From contig JASFXZ010000039.1 of NCBI GenBank assembly GCA_032209605.1, positions 4,278,001-4,342,000 of the forward strand: a stretch of DNA of 64,000 bases, given 5' to 3'. The translations under genes were made by a program, and so were the position numbers. This DNA comes from Mactromeris polynyma (taxonomy: Eukaryota > Mollusca > Bivalvia > Venerida > Mactridae). Under the pieces are notes generated by a model. That model saw only the letters and a program-made list of their open reading frames with translations, searched no databases and was not told where the DNA came from. Below are positions 31,067 to 42,900 of this stretch, piece by piece; position 1 is the stretch's first letter, and each line of letters starts with the position of its first letter.

Positions 31067-32456
31067 TTTTCAATGAGTCACGCACAATACTATAAGAATA
31101 TGTCGCTGGCTTCGGTACGGATATAAATATCCGACTTGAAGGTTAATGATCTGGCGGGAACGAGACTCTATGGACTGAAAAACTGGACGGACTGTAAAGT
31201 CATGTTCCGCTCGCTATAATCGCTTTATTGTTGTTTGATGTATAGAACAGGGTGATTTGTCAAATGTTTTTAAATGAATTAGATGCATTGAGAACGCAAC
31301 GTCATTACATGGTTGGTGTACATTGCTAACACTTAGTGTAATGTCTATGTAATACGGACACTCACAGATTCCCTGTCTGAGTTTGCGACTTGCCGCTATA
31401 GCATTACAAACAATGTTGGTGAAAACATATAACTTTGCTCAGGCCTCTTTAATTGTGAATCATTTACCATATATGGAATTCAAAGCGACCATCACTAGTA
31501 TCTCGTGAATCTTTTCAATGTTTGTACTAAGCGTTGTGGGTATACGGTGTAGTACACGAGGACGTGTCCGAATTTGTCTTGTCAAACGATTCAGGATTTG
31601 GCTTGTACATACTTCTAGCCAATTAAACTAATACTGTGAGGTTAATATATATATATAGAAGGACACTTCATTATAGCGGATTTGATAATACAACGCGTAA
31701 TTGTGTTTTAAAGGGAATAATAAAATCTTCATTTATTAGAGGCGGAAAATACCGTAAATGTAAACGCGTTGATATATTGTGTAATAGAATACGGAGTAGG
31801 CCTATGCTCGTGTGACTAATGTAAGGCCGGACGGCTTATTTAGTTCAGATGTAAAATCTATATTTTACATCGATAAATCAACTTTGGTGTTATTTGCGTG
31901 GTGATTATCATGCAATATCAAGTACTGTGGCGCTACGTTGAACGAGTGTTGAGTGGCAATATTTGAGTTTCATCCTGGTTACGGTTATCACCGGAAACCG
32001 ATCAGTCACCACACCAGTAGTGCTAATGGAACATTGGACATATCCACTTCCGGTGAGTAACAAACAGCAGAAAGTGTACTTGAAAGTTAATTTACAGTCA
32101 AACTAAACACGTACTGTTGCGTTGTCACTTGACGTCGATTTAACAAAAACAATATACGTTTCTGTACCGAAAATTACTGTTCGAATTTCTTATTACTTTC
32201 TATACTTATGATCTTGTGGTCACGTGCTATAAAATGACGGGCGGGTGAGATAGAAGTACATGTGACCTCGAGTTACTTGTTCATCATCGCACATCCATTC
32301 CTTATATGGTATACACAGAGAAACACGCACATTTCGTGCACTGATTGGTTAAATAGCGACATAGGTAAGTATACAGGAGCGTATCAAGTTTGAACATAAA
32401 ACCATCAAACAAGTGAATATCATTTAAAAAAACTAAAAACTAGTAAAACCAAGGAG
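31067..32456. other. intergenic DNA without recognised features
   Basis: No gene or RNA was recognised. It includes a short TA repeat near 31645. Confidence 0.4.
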
Positions 32457-32460
32457 TAAT

Positions 32461-33181
32461 GCCTCAGTCACACAGGATAGTTCGTGTTCAGAATCGTGCG
32501 ATTGGTGGCAATTTGGCCGAGGTACGACCAATCGGCAATGTTTGCTACGATATCCATTCGCGATCGCATTCTACGATTGCTCTTAAGACTGGTGGTAGGT
32601 CATCATACGATGGGTGGTGCGCGTGGTCGTGCGATCACCAACGATTGGAGAAGATTGATCGCAAGATCAATCTTATGTAATCGTGCGACAAGTGGTGGCG
32701 ATCAGTGACCGATCGTACGATCAATCGTGGCGACTTGTGACCGATCGCAACCAGATGTCGCACGATTACCTACGCTTGATATAGTGATCGATCTTCTCCA
32801 ATCGTTGGTGATCGCACGACCACGCGCACCACCCATCGTATGATGACCTACCACCAATCTTAAGAGCAATCGACAGGTGGCACCACCAATCGTCAGGTGG
32901 CAGGACCGGTAGCACAATCAATCATGCGACTAATTGACCGACGATCATGCGCGACTAGTGGTACGATAATGTTAGACCTGTTTGCGACCTCTTACGATTT
33001 GGAATCGCAGTTCTGAAGTTTTGAACATGACCTTCGACCTTGCTGCGACTAATTTTGCTCTGGCGATCAACCAGGACCTCTGCGTCCCGTCGAGCGCTCT
33101 TTCTACTATTTGCCCGGGATTCTATTACTTTTCTATCGCAGCTACGTCGTAACCTGTTCGCATGTCCGGTGTGACTGGGGC
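32461..33181. mobile_element. foldback element 2 with 87-bp internal inverted arms
   Basis: Terminal inverted repeats GCCTCAGTCACACAGGA (32461-32477) and TCCGGTGTGACTGGGGC (33165-33181) match at 15 of 17. Internal arms 32574-32660 and 32786-32872 are inverted copies with only about two mismatches. The spacer and flanks are rich in GCGATC/CGATTG words. It shares the terminal motif GCCYCRGTCACA with element 1 but not its interior. No transposase frame was seen. Confidence 0.78.
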
Positions 33182-33790
33182 TTAACATAAACCCGATTTC
33201 ATATTACAACAACGTGGTTTAAATTACCCCTTGGCTGATAGGGCTAAAGTGATAACGTCCAAGATTAGAAATCATGACAAGTTAAATGAATAACAGATGC
33301 TAAACATACAACATTGAAAGCTTGTCTCATACTGCAGAACAATTCTTAAAATGTTAATTACATGTTGTTATTGCTGTTATTGCTCTGTCGCCGTTCTTGC
33401 TGTTATTGTTGCTTCCCGTTTTTCTGTTTTGATGCTAACCATTTTATTAAACCAATTGTTGTTGTTCTTGTAAAATTATCCAAGGGCATTTGAACTTAGG
33501 AATTTACTCCTTCCTCCCGGTTATCTAAATATGAGTTTAAGCTACCGTGGATAACTTGAGGCTTGGGTTGCTTGTGAAGTCGATTTGCTGCCACAGACAT
33601 ATATAATAAAATATAAGTTGTCATAAAACTAAAGATTTTGAACGAATATACCCCGCCCGGTTAAGTTGATAGTGTTTTCATCGGGTTTGACACAGTTTTT
33701 CAACAATTGTTCTGTCATATATGGCACCAAGTCGACTTTACCAGTTTTCCTGGAGTTAATTATCAAACGGTATTAACGTACTATATTTCA
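33182..33790. other. intergenic DNA without recognised features
   Basis: Contains a degenerate TTG/TTGCTG-rich stretch (33361-33470). No gene was recognised. Confidence 0.4.
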
Positions 33791-33799
33791 AGCAACTTA

Positions 33800-34085
33800 C
33801 AACTTGCTACGGAAGAACATAACCTGCCCAATCCGGGAAATGAACCCAGATCTGCCGGATGACAGTCTAGCCTTCTACAGTAAAACCTCAATAATAAGAC
33901 CACTATTGCGACCCTTGAAAACTGGTATTCTCATTGAGTTGGTTTTAATATCGAGGTTGAATAAATAGTAAAACAGTGAAAATTGACTTAAAAATGATGG
34001 TGTTAATATTATGGTGGTCTTATTGTTGAGGTCGTCTTTAAGTGAGGCTTTACTGTACCAACCAAGCTAACCGGGCGGGCTTTTT
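33800..34085 (-). mobile_element. tRNA-derived SINE split by a MITE
   Basis: On the minus strand, GCCCGCCCGGTTAGCTTGGT leads to TGGTA, is broken by a 178-bp MITE, then resumes GAAGGCTAGACTGTCATCCG and GATCTGGGTTCATTTCCCGG. This gives an A-box-like and B-box-like layout once the insert is removed. Confidence 0.65.
33878..34055. mobile_element. CAGTAAAACCTC-type MITE inserted in the SINE
   Basis: CAGTAAAACCTCAATAATAA at the left. The right end AGTGAGGCTTTACTG is its imperfect inverse, with further inverted AATAAGACCAC/GTGGTCTTATT just inside. TA flanks both ends, fitting the Tc1/mariner-pogo target duplication. Confidence 0.75.
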
Positions 34086-34976
34086 ATGATATGAAATGTG
34101 TTATATTTCAGATAAAGGTTTAAATCTACCATAAAGGAACCTTAAAGCAGCATGTGCAAAATGGCAACACCCACGTAAGAAAGCTCGTTTTGGAAAATTG
34201 TGCTCTCAAGTGTTAAAATGTGTAAAAAGTGTGCTTGTGAAAATGTGTTTTTATGTGTCCATTTTGTGAAAAGTGTTGTTTTTTAAAAGTGTCAACTTTC
34301 ATATCTGATTTTAATTCGTATTCTTGGAATAAAACATCGAATCGGTAAGTCTGATATAATTATCATTCTGCAATTAACCGTTTCTGTACGCTCTAAATAA
34401 CACTTCACGTCCTGCATGATCCGGTCACTGTGAACATTATAAATAACGTCTTGACTTTACAACTGTCCTGTATATTCATCCTCCGAGAATTCTTAAACAG
34501 AAATCCACACATTGCCTCTGTTTCTTTCTGAGATACAAGTGTTCCTTACTTATGTAGCGAATTATATATGAATGCACAACTTTCTTGTATTTTGCATTAT
34601 TATGAAATATATATTAAAACCTTAAACTTAGCTACCATGGTAACCTTCTTTTAATTTTCACATGTTTTGTAAGCATATAATTAGAAAACAAAACATATCT
34701 TTAAAAGAGATGGTCGGCACAATCTGAAGCAAGCAAGGTTTGTTGTACACTATATGAAATATATAGAGATGTAACGATTGCTGGTCAGTAACACACGTAT
34801 TTCTGTTAGAGAGAGATATGTTAAGTGGTTAACCTAAGATTTTAGCGGTTTACACAACACTGATAGGCAAATAGCAAAACCAAGTTAGTACGGCTGTGCC
34901 GAAAAACTATTTTTGTACGTTGTAAAGTCAGGTCTGCTTGGCTGGCTGTGATGTATGTAGTTATATTTTACATCTA
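34086..34976. other. intergenic DNA without recognised features
   Basis: AT-rich. A short ATG with a possible donor (near 34158-34175) was noted but has no supporting partner exon. Confidence 0.35.
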
Positions 34977-35154
34977 CAGTCGGACCTTGTTCATTTGAAT
35001 TCATCGGGTCCGAAATTTGATTTCGAATAATATATGGTTTCGAAATTCCCATTTCATTTCGACATGCCTAAGAAAATACATCGGAATCTGATATTTATTT
35101 CGGATGATACCAAGTATTAGGATTGAAGGTTGTCGAATAATCGAGGTCAGACTG
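34977..35154. mobile_element. pogo/Tigger-like MITE C
   Basis: CAGTCGGACCTTGTTCATTT at the left, ATCGAGGTCAGACTG at the right, TA on both flanks. It shares its interior with MITEs A and B in inverse orientation and supplies the empty-site sequence that dates the Helitron-like insertion in MITE A. Confidence 0.78.
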
Positions 35155-35158
35155 TATT

Positions 35159-35425
35159 ATTAGCTTACTGTAATATCATGAAAGGTGCATCAACATTCAT
35201 CATTTGTGATCATTACAGTTTTAATACAAAAGTTCATCTGAGGCGGAAAATAGGAATGTATTGGTACGTATAATTAAAAGACTTGTATTTTTGGATCAGG
35301 TTGTAAAATGATGCCTCCATTTTAAAGTTAAATAATTACGATTCAGAATTTATGATCAAAGTGTCGTTTTAATTCTGTGAAAGTCGAACATCAAGGTCAC
35401 GTAAATACCTTTAAATAAAGGTATT
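35159..35425. repeat. direct repeat of about 265 bp, copy 1
   Basis: Starts TAGCTTACTGTAATATCATGA and ends GTAAATACCTTTAAATAAAG. It aligns over its length with 35806-36070. Landmarks shared: CAACATTCATC, GCGGAAAATAGG, TTGTATTTTTGG, TTCAGAATTTA and GTAAATACCTTT. Confidence 0.75.
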
Positions 35426-35439
35426 TATTTATTATAGTG

Positions 35440-35672
35440 TCGCCCCTATTTAAAGGGCCAGCCATTTCTGACCTATGAGACAAATATGTTCTGAGCACAT
35501 TTACTATCTTTTAATGCCAGGCACCAGACAGGTAGGCGCACGGTATCAGTTATTTAACTAGGTGGCGGCTGATCAACCGGCCATATCAGAACGGATCCCT
35601 ACGGGGATTCGAACAATCAACCTTCCGCTCCCAAGGCGGAGGCCTTAACCACTAAACCACGGGAGACGGTGG
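35440..35672 (-). mobile_element. tRNA-derived SINE between the direct repeats
   Basis: On the minus strand, the head CCGTGGTTTAGTGGTTAAGG and B-box-like TGTTCGAATCCCCG have tRNA spacing. The body follows toward 35440. It lies between the two 265-bp copies. Confidence 0.65.
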
Positions 35673-35805
35673 CGGAGACTTTTAAATGAATGTCTCGTAT
35701 CAGTAAAAAAGAAAAGCGCTTTTCACATTTCTTAGACTATTTTGTGTACATTGTTAATTCATGCCTGCTATTACTTACAGCTATTATGCATTATTACTCT
35801 GACAA

Positions 35806-36070
35806 ATTAGCTTCCTGTAATATCATGAGAGATGCTTCAACATTCATCCTTTGCGATAATTACAGTGGTAATGCAAATAGTGCATTAGTCTGTAGCGGAA
35901 AATAGGTCCATACAGGTACGTATAGGTATGTGTAGGTATGCATATTTCAAAGGTTTGTATTTTTGGCCTTTTAAACTTAAATATTATGGTTCAGAATTTA
36001 CGAACATGGTGTCGTTGCAATTCTATGAAAAACGCACATCAAGTCGAGTAAATACCTTTGACTAAATAAG
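35806..36070. repeat. direct repeat of about 265 bp, copy 2
   Basis: Partner of 35159-35425, diverged by substitutions and a small GTATAGGTATGTGTAGGTAT expansion near 35920-35940. Confidence 0.75.
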
Positions 36071-38384
36071 TAACGTCTTTTGTATTATATAGAAGAATGT
36101 TTTGGGTAAAAACAGTAAACGATCTTGTTGTAGTTAGTACTTAAGTCCTTGCTCAGAAACTATGACTACAATTGTACCGTACTTCTTCCATATTCATACA
36201 TTGTACTACTGGAAGCGATATACTCCAGTAACTCGTTTTATTTCACTTATTCCATTGAGACACATACCATCACGATATGTTCTTGACATGTTGTAGATTG
36301 TCGCTGGTGTATTAAAGACGGTGTCTGTCTTGTTGATGTGTAACTAAGGAACTTGTCGTAACTTGCCGTTGATGAGTACTTTGTGTCTTACCAGATGGCT
36401 TACAAATAGCATTGAATAATCAAATATTTTGGCCAGGTAAGTCTTAATGATTCTTTGCAACTAAATCCGCTTGTTTTGCATGTTCTAAATGTCACGTCCC
36501 TTGCTTGTGTTTTTTTCTGGTCACCTTTATGTGATTAAGATTATAATATAAATATATTTGTGTATGTTCCAATTAAAGTTAAAGTTCATAGACCAATACT
36601 CTCCACTAATTATTTGTAAACGTTTATTTCCTTATAAAGGAACTTGAGGTTTAACGAAATAAAACTACCACTTAAATTACTGTTATGTTAATTTGTCAAC
36701 AAAGCGAAAACATGTTTGGTGCATGGAATTCCTTGCTGAAGAATTTCGCATGCTTATCAATTTAGTCGAAAGCTGGACGAGACATGCGTTTCTATTTTGA
36801 TTGTTTCTGCACATAGGCATAATGCTTTTCAGGATAACTTTTCTCGTATTTATTTATAACGGAAGAAGAAGTAGTCGGGTAATGTTAACTGGTCGTTGTT
36901 TCGTGAAAAAATAAAGTGAGCTATTGTCATGTAATGTGGCGCTTATACAAATATAGAAATACTAGATATATATTTGTATGTATATAATTATCCAAAAACG
37001 TATGTATTACAATTAAGGTAATTAAGTTACAAAAAATAAAAGTTCTCAAAAGTTTTAGAAAGACCCCAGAGCTTGAATTCTGATGAGAAGGTCAAGAGTG
37101 CGAATTTCGCCTTGGTTTATGTTGACCGGCACGAGCTTCATAACCCCTGAGTAAGACGAGAGTACTGGTTACTAGTAACACAGAAACAAACGTCGGGATT
37201 GACTACCTTGTAAAATAAGTAAACGTTTTACTTGCTTTTGCAATACGAGGTTTGTCAATAAAGTTCGTGTACAGGGCTTGACATTTTCGAAAAATCAATG
37301 TATACTGTCATACGTGCACATTTTATAAGTACGTTCGATTTTGAGTATGTGTACATGTGTATATTTGCGTTCAGTATTAAGCAAGTATATATATATATAT
37401 GGTAGATCGTAATAGTTTATATTGGTTGCTCCGGTTCCAGTGTTTGTATCATTCATTTTCCCTACATGTAGAAACGAAAGCGAAATAGACACACTTCAAC
37501 ACACTAGAGATAGATGAAATTCACATTTCTACACGCACCGGCTACTGAAGTAAGAAATGTCATGTAGATCTATGATCTTATTTCTATATGACCTTATATG
37601 TTATCTCTCATATTTGGCATTGGTTTCGTTTCAATTGATATTACTCTGAGGATTAACCACTAGTCCGTAAATATTTGCATTTAATGCTTGATGAAATGAA
37701 TTTTGCATTTATTATTATATACAATTAATAACTGTTTAAATAGCTTCATTCATATAGATATATATGACAAGTGAGAACAATGGTTTTTACATATTCATGG
37801 AAAAATAAAATCGTTCGGCGCCGCAATATTGTGACTGGGCTAAAACATTTACCGATAGTGTGCTATCGCGGTCTAAAACATGGACAATCGTCGAAGAAAG
37901 CACATTTTACTGATTTTCCGAATATCGATACCAATATGATACCGGTACATAGTCTAATCTCTGTCTTATATTGTAATATACCGATATACCGCTATACCGT
38001 GGCATCCCAATAAATTTCAAGCATAATACATGCGCAACATTTTACTGCTTTCGTTTGCTCAACTAAAAACTCGTTTCGCCACATTCAGTTGATGTTCGTA
38101 CTTGATATGAGACAATACAATACTTGCTTGGAAATTATCAAGACAACACGAGGGGTCATGTTAACTTAATATTACATCGCATAGTACTTGTTCTTACTAT
38201 TGCCAATGGTAACCGTATTACTATTGTTACTGCAACTACTGCCGTGACTGCAATTTCTGCATTTACCTTCCTGATTTCTACTGCTGGTGTTATTACCGCT
38301 ATTGTCGCTAATATTGCCCCTACTGGGGCTGTACCGAGTATCCGCATATCAGAGCACTCATGGTTCATCTGTACGATCGCGGAA
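36071..38384. other. intergenic DNA left of the satellite array
   Basis: No gene was recognised. A 92-codon open frame (38124-38402) comes from degenerate ACT/ACC-type triplet repetition (38190-38330) and runs into satellite, so it is not called. Confidence 0.45.
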
Positions 38385-39164
38385 ATTGTGCATATTCTTT
38401 AGGTATATTAGGTCAATATAATCAATAGGTGAACTATATTTCCCAGACTATTTGCATTTAAAACAGTGAATATAACACATTATATATGAATTTTAGGTCA
38501 ATATATGCAAAAATGAACTCAGATATACCCATACATTGCATTCAAAGTGGAAATTGTGCATATTCTTTAGGTATATTAGGTCAATCTAATCAACAGATGT
38601 ACTCTATTCCTCACTAATTGCATTCAAACAGTAAATATAACTTATTACATATGAATTTTAGTTCAATATATTCAAAAATAAACTCAAATTTACCAATGAA
38701 CTGCATTCAAAGTGGACAATTTTGCATATTCTTTAGGTTTATTAGGTCAATATAATCAACTGGTAAACTTTATTTTCCTCACTTATTGCATTTAAAACAG
38801 TGAATATAACAAATTACATATGAATTTTAGTTCAATGTATTCAAACATGAACTCTAGTACACCCATAAATTGCATTCAAAGTGGAAAATTGTGCATATTC
38901 TTTAGGTACATTAAGTCTATACAATCAACATGTAAACTCTGTTTTCCTCAGTAAGTGCATTCAAAATAGTACATATAATACATTATATTTGAATTTTAGT
39001 TCAATATATTGCAAAATGAACTCAAATATACCAATAAAATGCATTGAAAGTGGGAATTAGTGCATATTCTTTAGGTATATTAAGTCAAAGAATCAAATGG
39101 TGAACTATATTTTCCTCACTAATTGCATTCAAAACAGTAAATATAAGATTATATATATGAATTT

Positions 39165-39916
39165 AACTGATATGTCATGTTGTATTTTTGGGGACCAGAG
39201 CATAACAATATTTCGAATGAGACACTGTAATTACGGCCTTCAAATTATTCAAGTAATCTGATCATATAGCCTATATATCTGAAATTCTTATTAATTAATG
39301 AAATTTAAATACAACATTCTATTCAGAATCATTTAATACTTGAATTATGGTGTAACTATCTAGTTTTGTGTCAGATTGCTTTTTTTCAAACCCATCTCAT
39401 ATCTTTAAAGTTAATTAATAACTCTTCTAGAAAACCTAAGCATGTTTGAAGCTGTAAGGTTATATGGTTCTTCTTTTTGTTTACTTTTAACCTTCTGTAT
39501 TTCATAGTATAAATCATAAGATGCTTAAATGAAGGGTTGTCTAAAAATGTAACGAATTTATATTCACTGTACTTCAATGTATTCAAACTGAACTAGAGGT
39601 AGGTTCTAATATACACTTCGCCTTGCATTACAATAACTAGGACCGACAATTCGGCCCCGCAAATACCGTAATACAGCCGGATAATATGGTCAAAGTGTTT
39701 ATTTCCAACGAGTGAGGGTATTTTCTTTATTTCCAACGAGTGAGAACCGGTTAAATGTTTAACATACGGCGTGTTTTTCGGAGCTCCGTCCGTCATGCGC
39801 AGATACAAATGTAACTTCACGATTTTTCCCCTCAAAGTTTGCGAGCAAGGTCATTGAGATTACAGGTGTCTAAAATGTCAAAACGCACACTTATTGAAAT
39901 ACTTGTATTTATTATA
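39165..39916 (+). mobile_element. satellite-associated core, copy 1
   Basis: 752 bp of non-satellite DNA starting at AACTGATATGTCATGTTGTA and ending at TTGTATTTATTATAG, with satellite on both sides. It carries two minus-strand open frames of 80 codons (39593-39835) and 66 codons (39386-39586). No protein family was recognised. The doubled CACTCGTTGGAAATAAA motif and GGGGCCGAATTGTCGG are conserved in all four copies. Confidence 0.85.
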
Positions 39917-42900
39917 GATGAATTGTAGGTCAGTAGATTCACAAATGAACTCAACTATACCATAAACTGCATTGAAAGTGGGAAATTGTGCATATTCTTT
40001 GGGTATTTGAGGTCAATAAAATCAACAGGTGGACTCTATTTTCCTCACTAATTGCATTTAAAATAGTAAATATAATACATCATGTATGAATTGTAGGTCA
40101 ATATATTCAAACATGAACTCTAATACACCCATAAATTGCATACAAAGTGGAAAATTGTGCATATTCTTTAGGTATATTAGGTCCATACAATCAACATATT
40201 TGTAAATATAACACATTATATATGAATTTTAGGTCAATATATGCAAAAATGAACTCAAATATACCCATACATTGCATTCAAAGTGGAAATTGTGCATATT
40301 CTTTAGGTATATTAGGTCAATCTAATCAACAGATGTACTCTATTCCTCACTAATTGCATTCAAAACAGTGAATATAACTTATTACATATGAATTTTAGTT
40401 CAATATATTCAAAATTAAACTCAAATATACCAATGAACTGCATTGGAACATTTTGCATCTTCTTTAGGTATATTAGGTCAATAGAATCAACAGGTGAACT
40501 CTATTTTCCTCACTAATTGCATTTAAAACAGTGAATATAACATATTACATATGAATTTTAGTTCAATATATCCAAACATGAAATCTAATACACCAATAAA
40601 TTGCATTCAAAGAGGAAAATTGTGCATATTCTTTAGGTATATTAGGTCCATACAATCAACATGTGAACTGTATTATTTTCCTCAATAATTGCATTCAAAT
40701 AGTAAATATAACACATTATATATGAAGTTTAGGTCAATACATGCAAAAAGGAACTCAAATATACACATACATTGCATTCAAAGTTGAAAATTGGGCATAT
40801 TTTTTAGGTATATAAGGTCTATATAGTCAATAGATGAACTGTATTCTCCTCACTAATTTCATTCAAAACAGTGAATATAACTTATTACATATGAATTTTA
40901 GTTCAATATATTCAAAAATGAACTCAAATATACCAATACGTTGCATTCAAAGTGGAAAATTGTGCATATTCTTTAAGTATATTAGGTCAATATAATCAAC
41001 AGGTGATCTCTATTTTCCTCACTAATTGCATTTAAAACAGTGGATATAACAAATTACATATGAATTTTTGTTCAATATATCCAAACATGAACTCAAATAT
41101 ACCAATACATTGCATTCAAAGTGGAAAATTGTGCATATTCTTTAGGTATATTAGGTCCATACAATCAACATTTTAACTATATTTTCCTCAGCAATTGCAT
41201 TCAAATAGTAAATATAACACATTATATATGAATTTTAGGTCAATTTATACAAAATTGAACTCACATATACCCATAAATTGCATTCAAAGTGGAAATTGTG
41301 CATATTCTTTAGGTATATTAGGTCAATCTAATCAACAGATGTACTCTATTCCTCACTAATTGCATTCAAAACAGTGAATATAACTTATTACATATGAATT
41401 TTTGTTCAATATATTCAAAATTAAACTCAAATATACCAATGAACTGCATTCAAAGTGGACCATTTTGCATCTTCTTTAGGTATATTAGGTCAATAGCATC
41501 AACAGGTGAACTCTATTTTCCTCACTAATTGCATTTAAAACAGTGAATATAACATATCACATATGAATTTTAGTTCAATATATCCAAACATGAACTCTAA
41601 TACATCAATAAATTGCATTCAAGGAGGGAAATTGTGCATATTCTTTAGGTATATTAGGTCCATACAATCAACATGTGAACTGTATTATTTTCCTCAGTAA
41701 TTGCATTCAAGTAGTAAATATAACACATTATATATGAAGTTTAGGTCAATACATGCAAAAAGGAACTCAATTATACACATACATTGCATTCAAAGTTGAA
41801 AATTGGGCATTTTTTTTAGGTATTTAAGGTCTATATAGTCAATAGATGAACTGTATTCTCCTCACTAATTTCATTCAAAACAATGAATATAACTTATTAC
41901 ATATGCATTTTAGTTCAATATATTCAAAAATGAACTCAAATATACCAATGAACTGCATTCAAAGTGGAACATTTTGCATCTTCTTTAGGTATATTAGGTC
42001 AATATAATCAACAGGTGAACTCTATTTTCCTCACTAATTGCATTTAAAACAGTGAATATAACAAATTACATATGAATTTTAGTTCAATATATCCAAACAT
42101 GAACTCAAATATACCAATACATTGCATTCAAAGTGGAAAATTGTGCATATTCTTTAGGTATATTAGGTCCATACAATCAACATTTGAACTGTAGTTTCCT
42201 CAGTAATTGCATTCAAATAGTAAATATAACACATTATATATGAATTTTAGGTCAATATATGCAAAAATGAACTCAAATATACCCATATATTGCATTCAAA
42301 GTGGAAATTGTGCATATTCTTTAGGTATATTAGGTCAATCTAATCAACAGATGTACTCTATTCCTCACTAATTGCATTCAAAACAGTGAATATAACTTAT
42401 TACATATGAATTTTTGTTCATTATATTCAAAATTATACTCAAATATGCCAATGAACTGCATTCAAAGTGGAACATTTTGCATCTGCTTCATGTATATAAG
42501 GTCAATAGAATCAAGGTGAACTCTATTTTCCTCACTAATTGCATTTAAAACAGTGAATATAACATATTACATATGAATTTTAGTTCAATATATCCAAACA
42601 TGAACTCTAATACACCAATAAATTGCATTCAAAGAGGAAAATTGTGCATATTCTTTAGGTATATTAGGTCCATACAATCAACATGTGAACTGTATTATTT
42701 TCCTCAGTAATTGCATTCAAATAGTAAATATAACACATTATATATGAAGTTTAGGTCAATACATGCAAAAAGGAACTCAAATATACACATACATTGCATT
42801 CAAAGTTGAAAATTGGGCATATTTTTTAGGTATATAAGGTCTATATAGTCAATAGATGAACTGTATTCTCCTCACTAATTTCATTCAAAACAGTGAATAT

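Noticed and set aside
32459..33188. Mirror-image frames containing LLLRLVVGHHTMGGARGRAI
   Set aside because: The peptide appears on opposite strands because the 87-bp arms are inverted copies.
34155..34175. ATGGCAACACCCAC with a GTAAGA donor as a first exon of a gene to the right
   Set aside because: No downstream exon with matching phase or recognisable protein was found.
38124..38402. 92-codon hydrophobic frame next to the satellite
   Set aside because: Composed of degenerate ACT/ACC triplet repetition and ends inside satellite; an equally long frame exists on the other strand.
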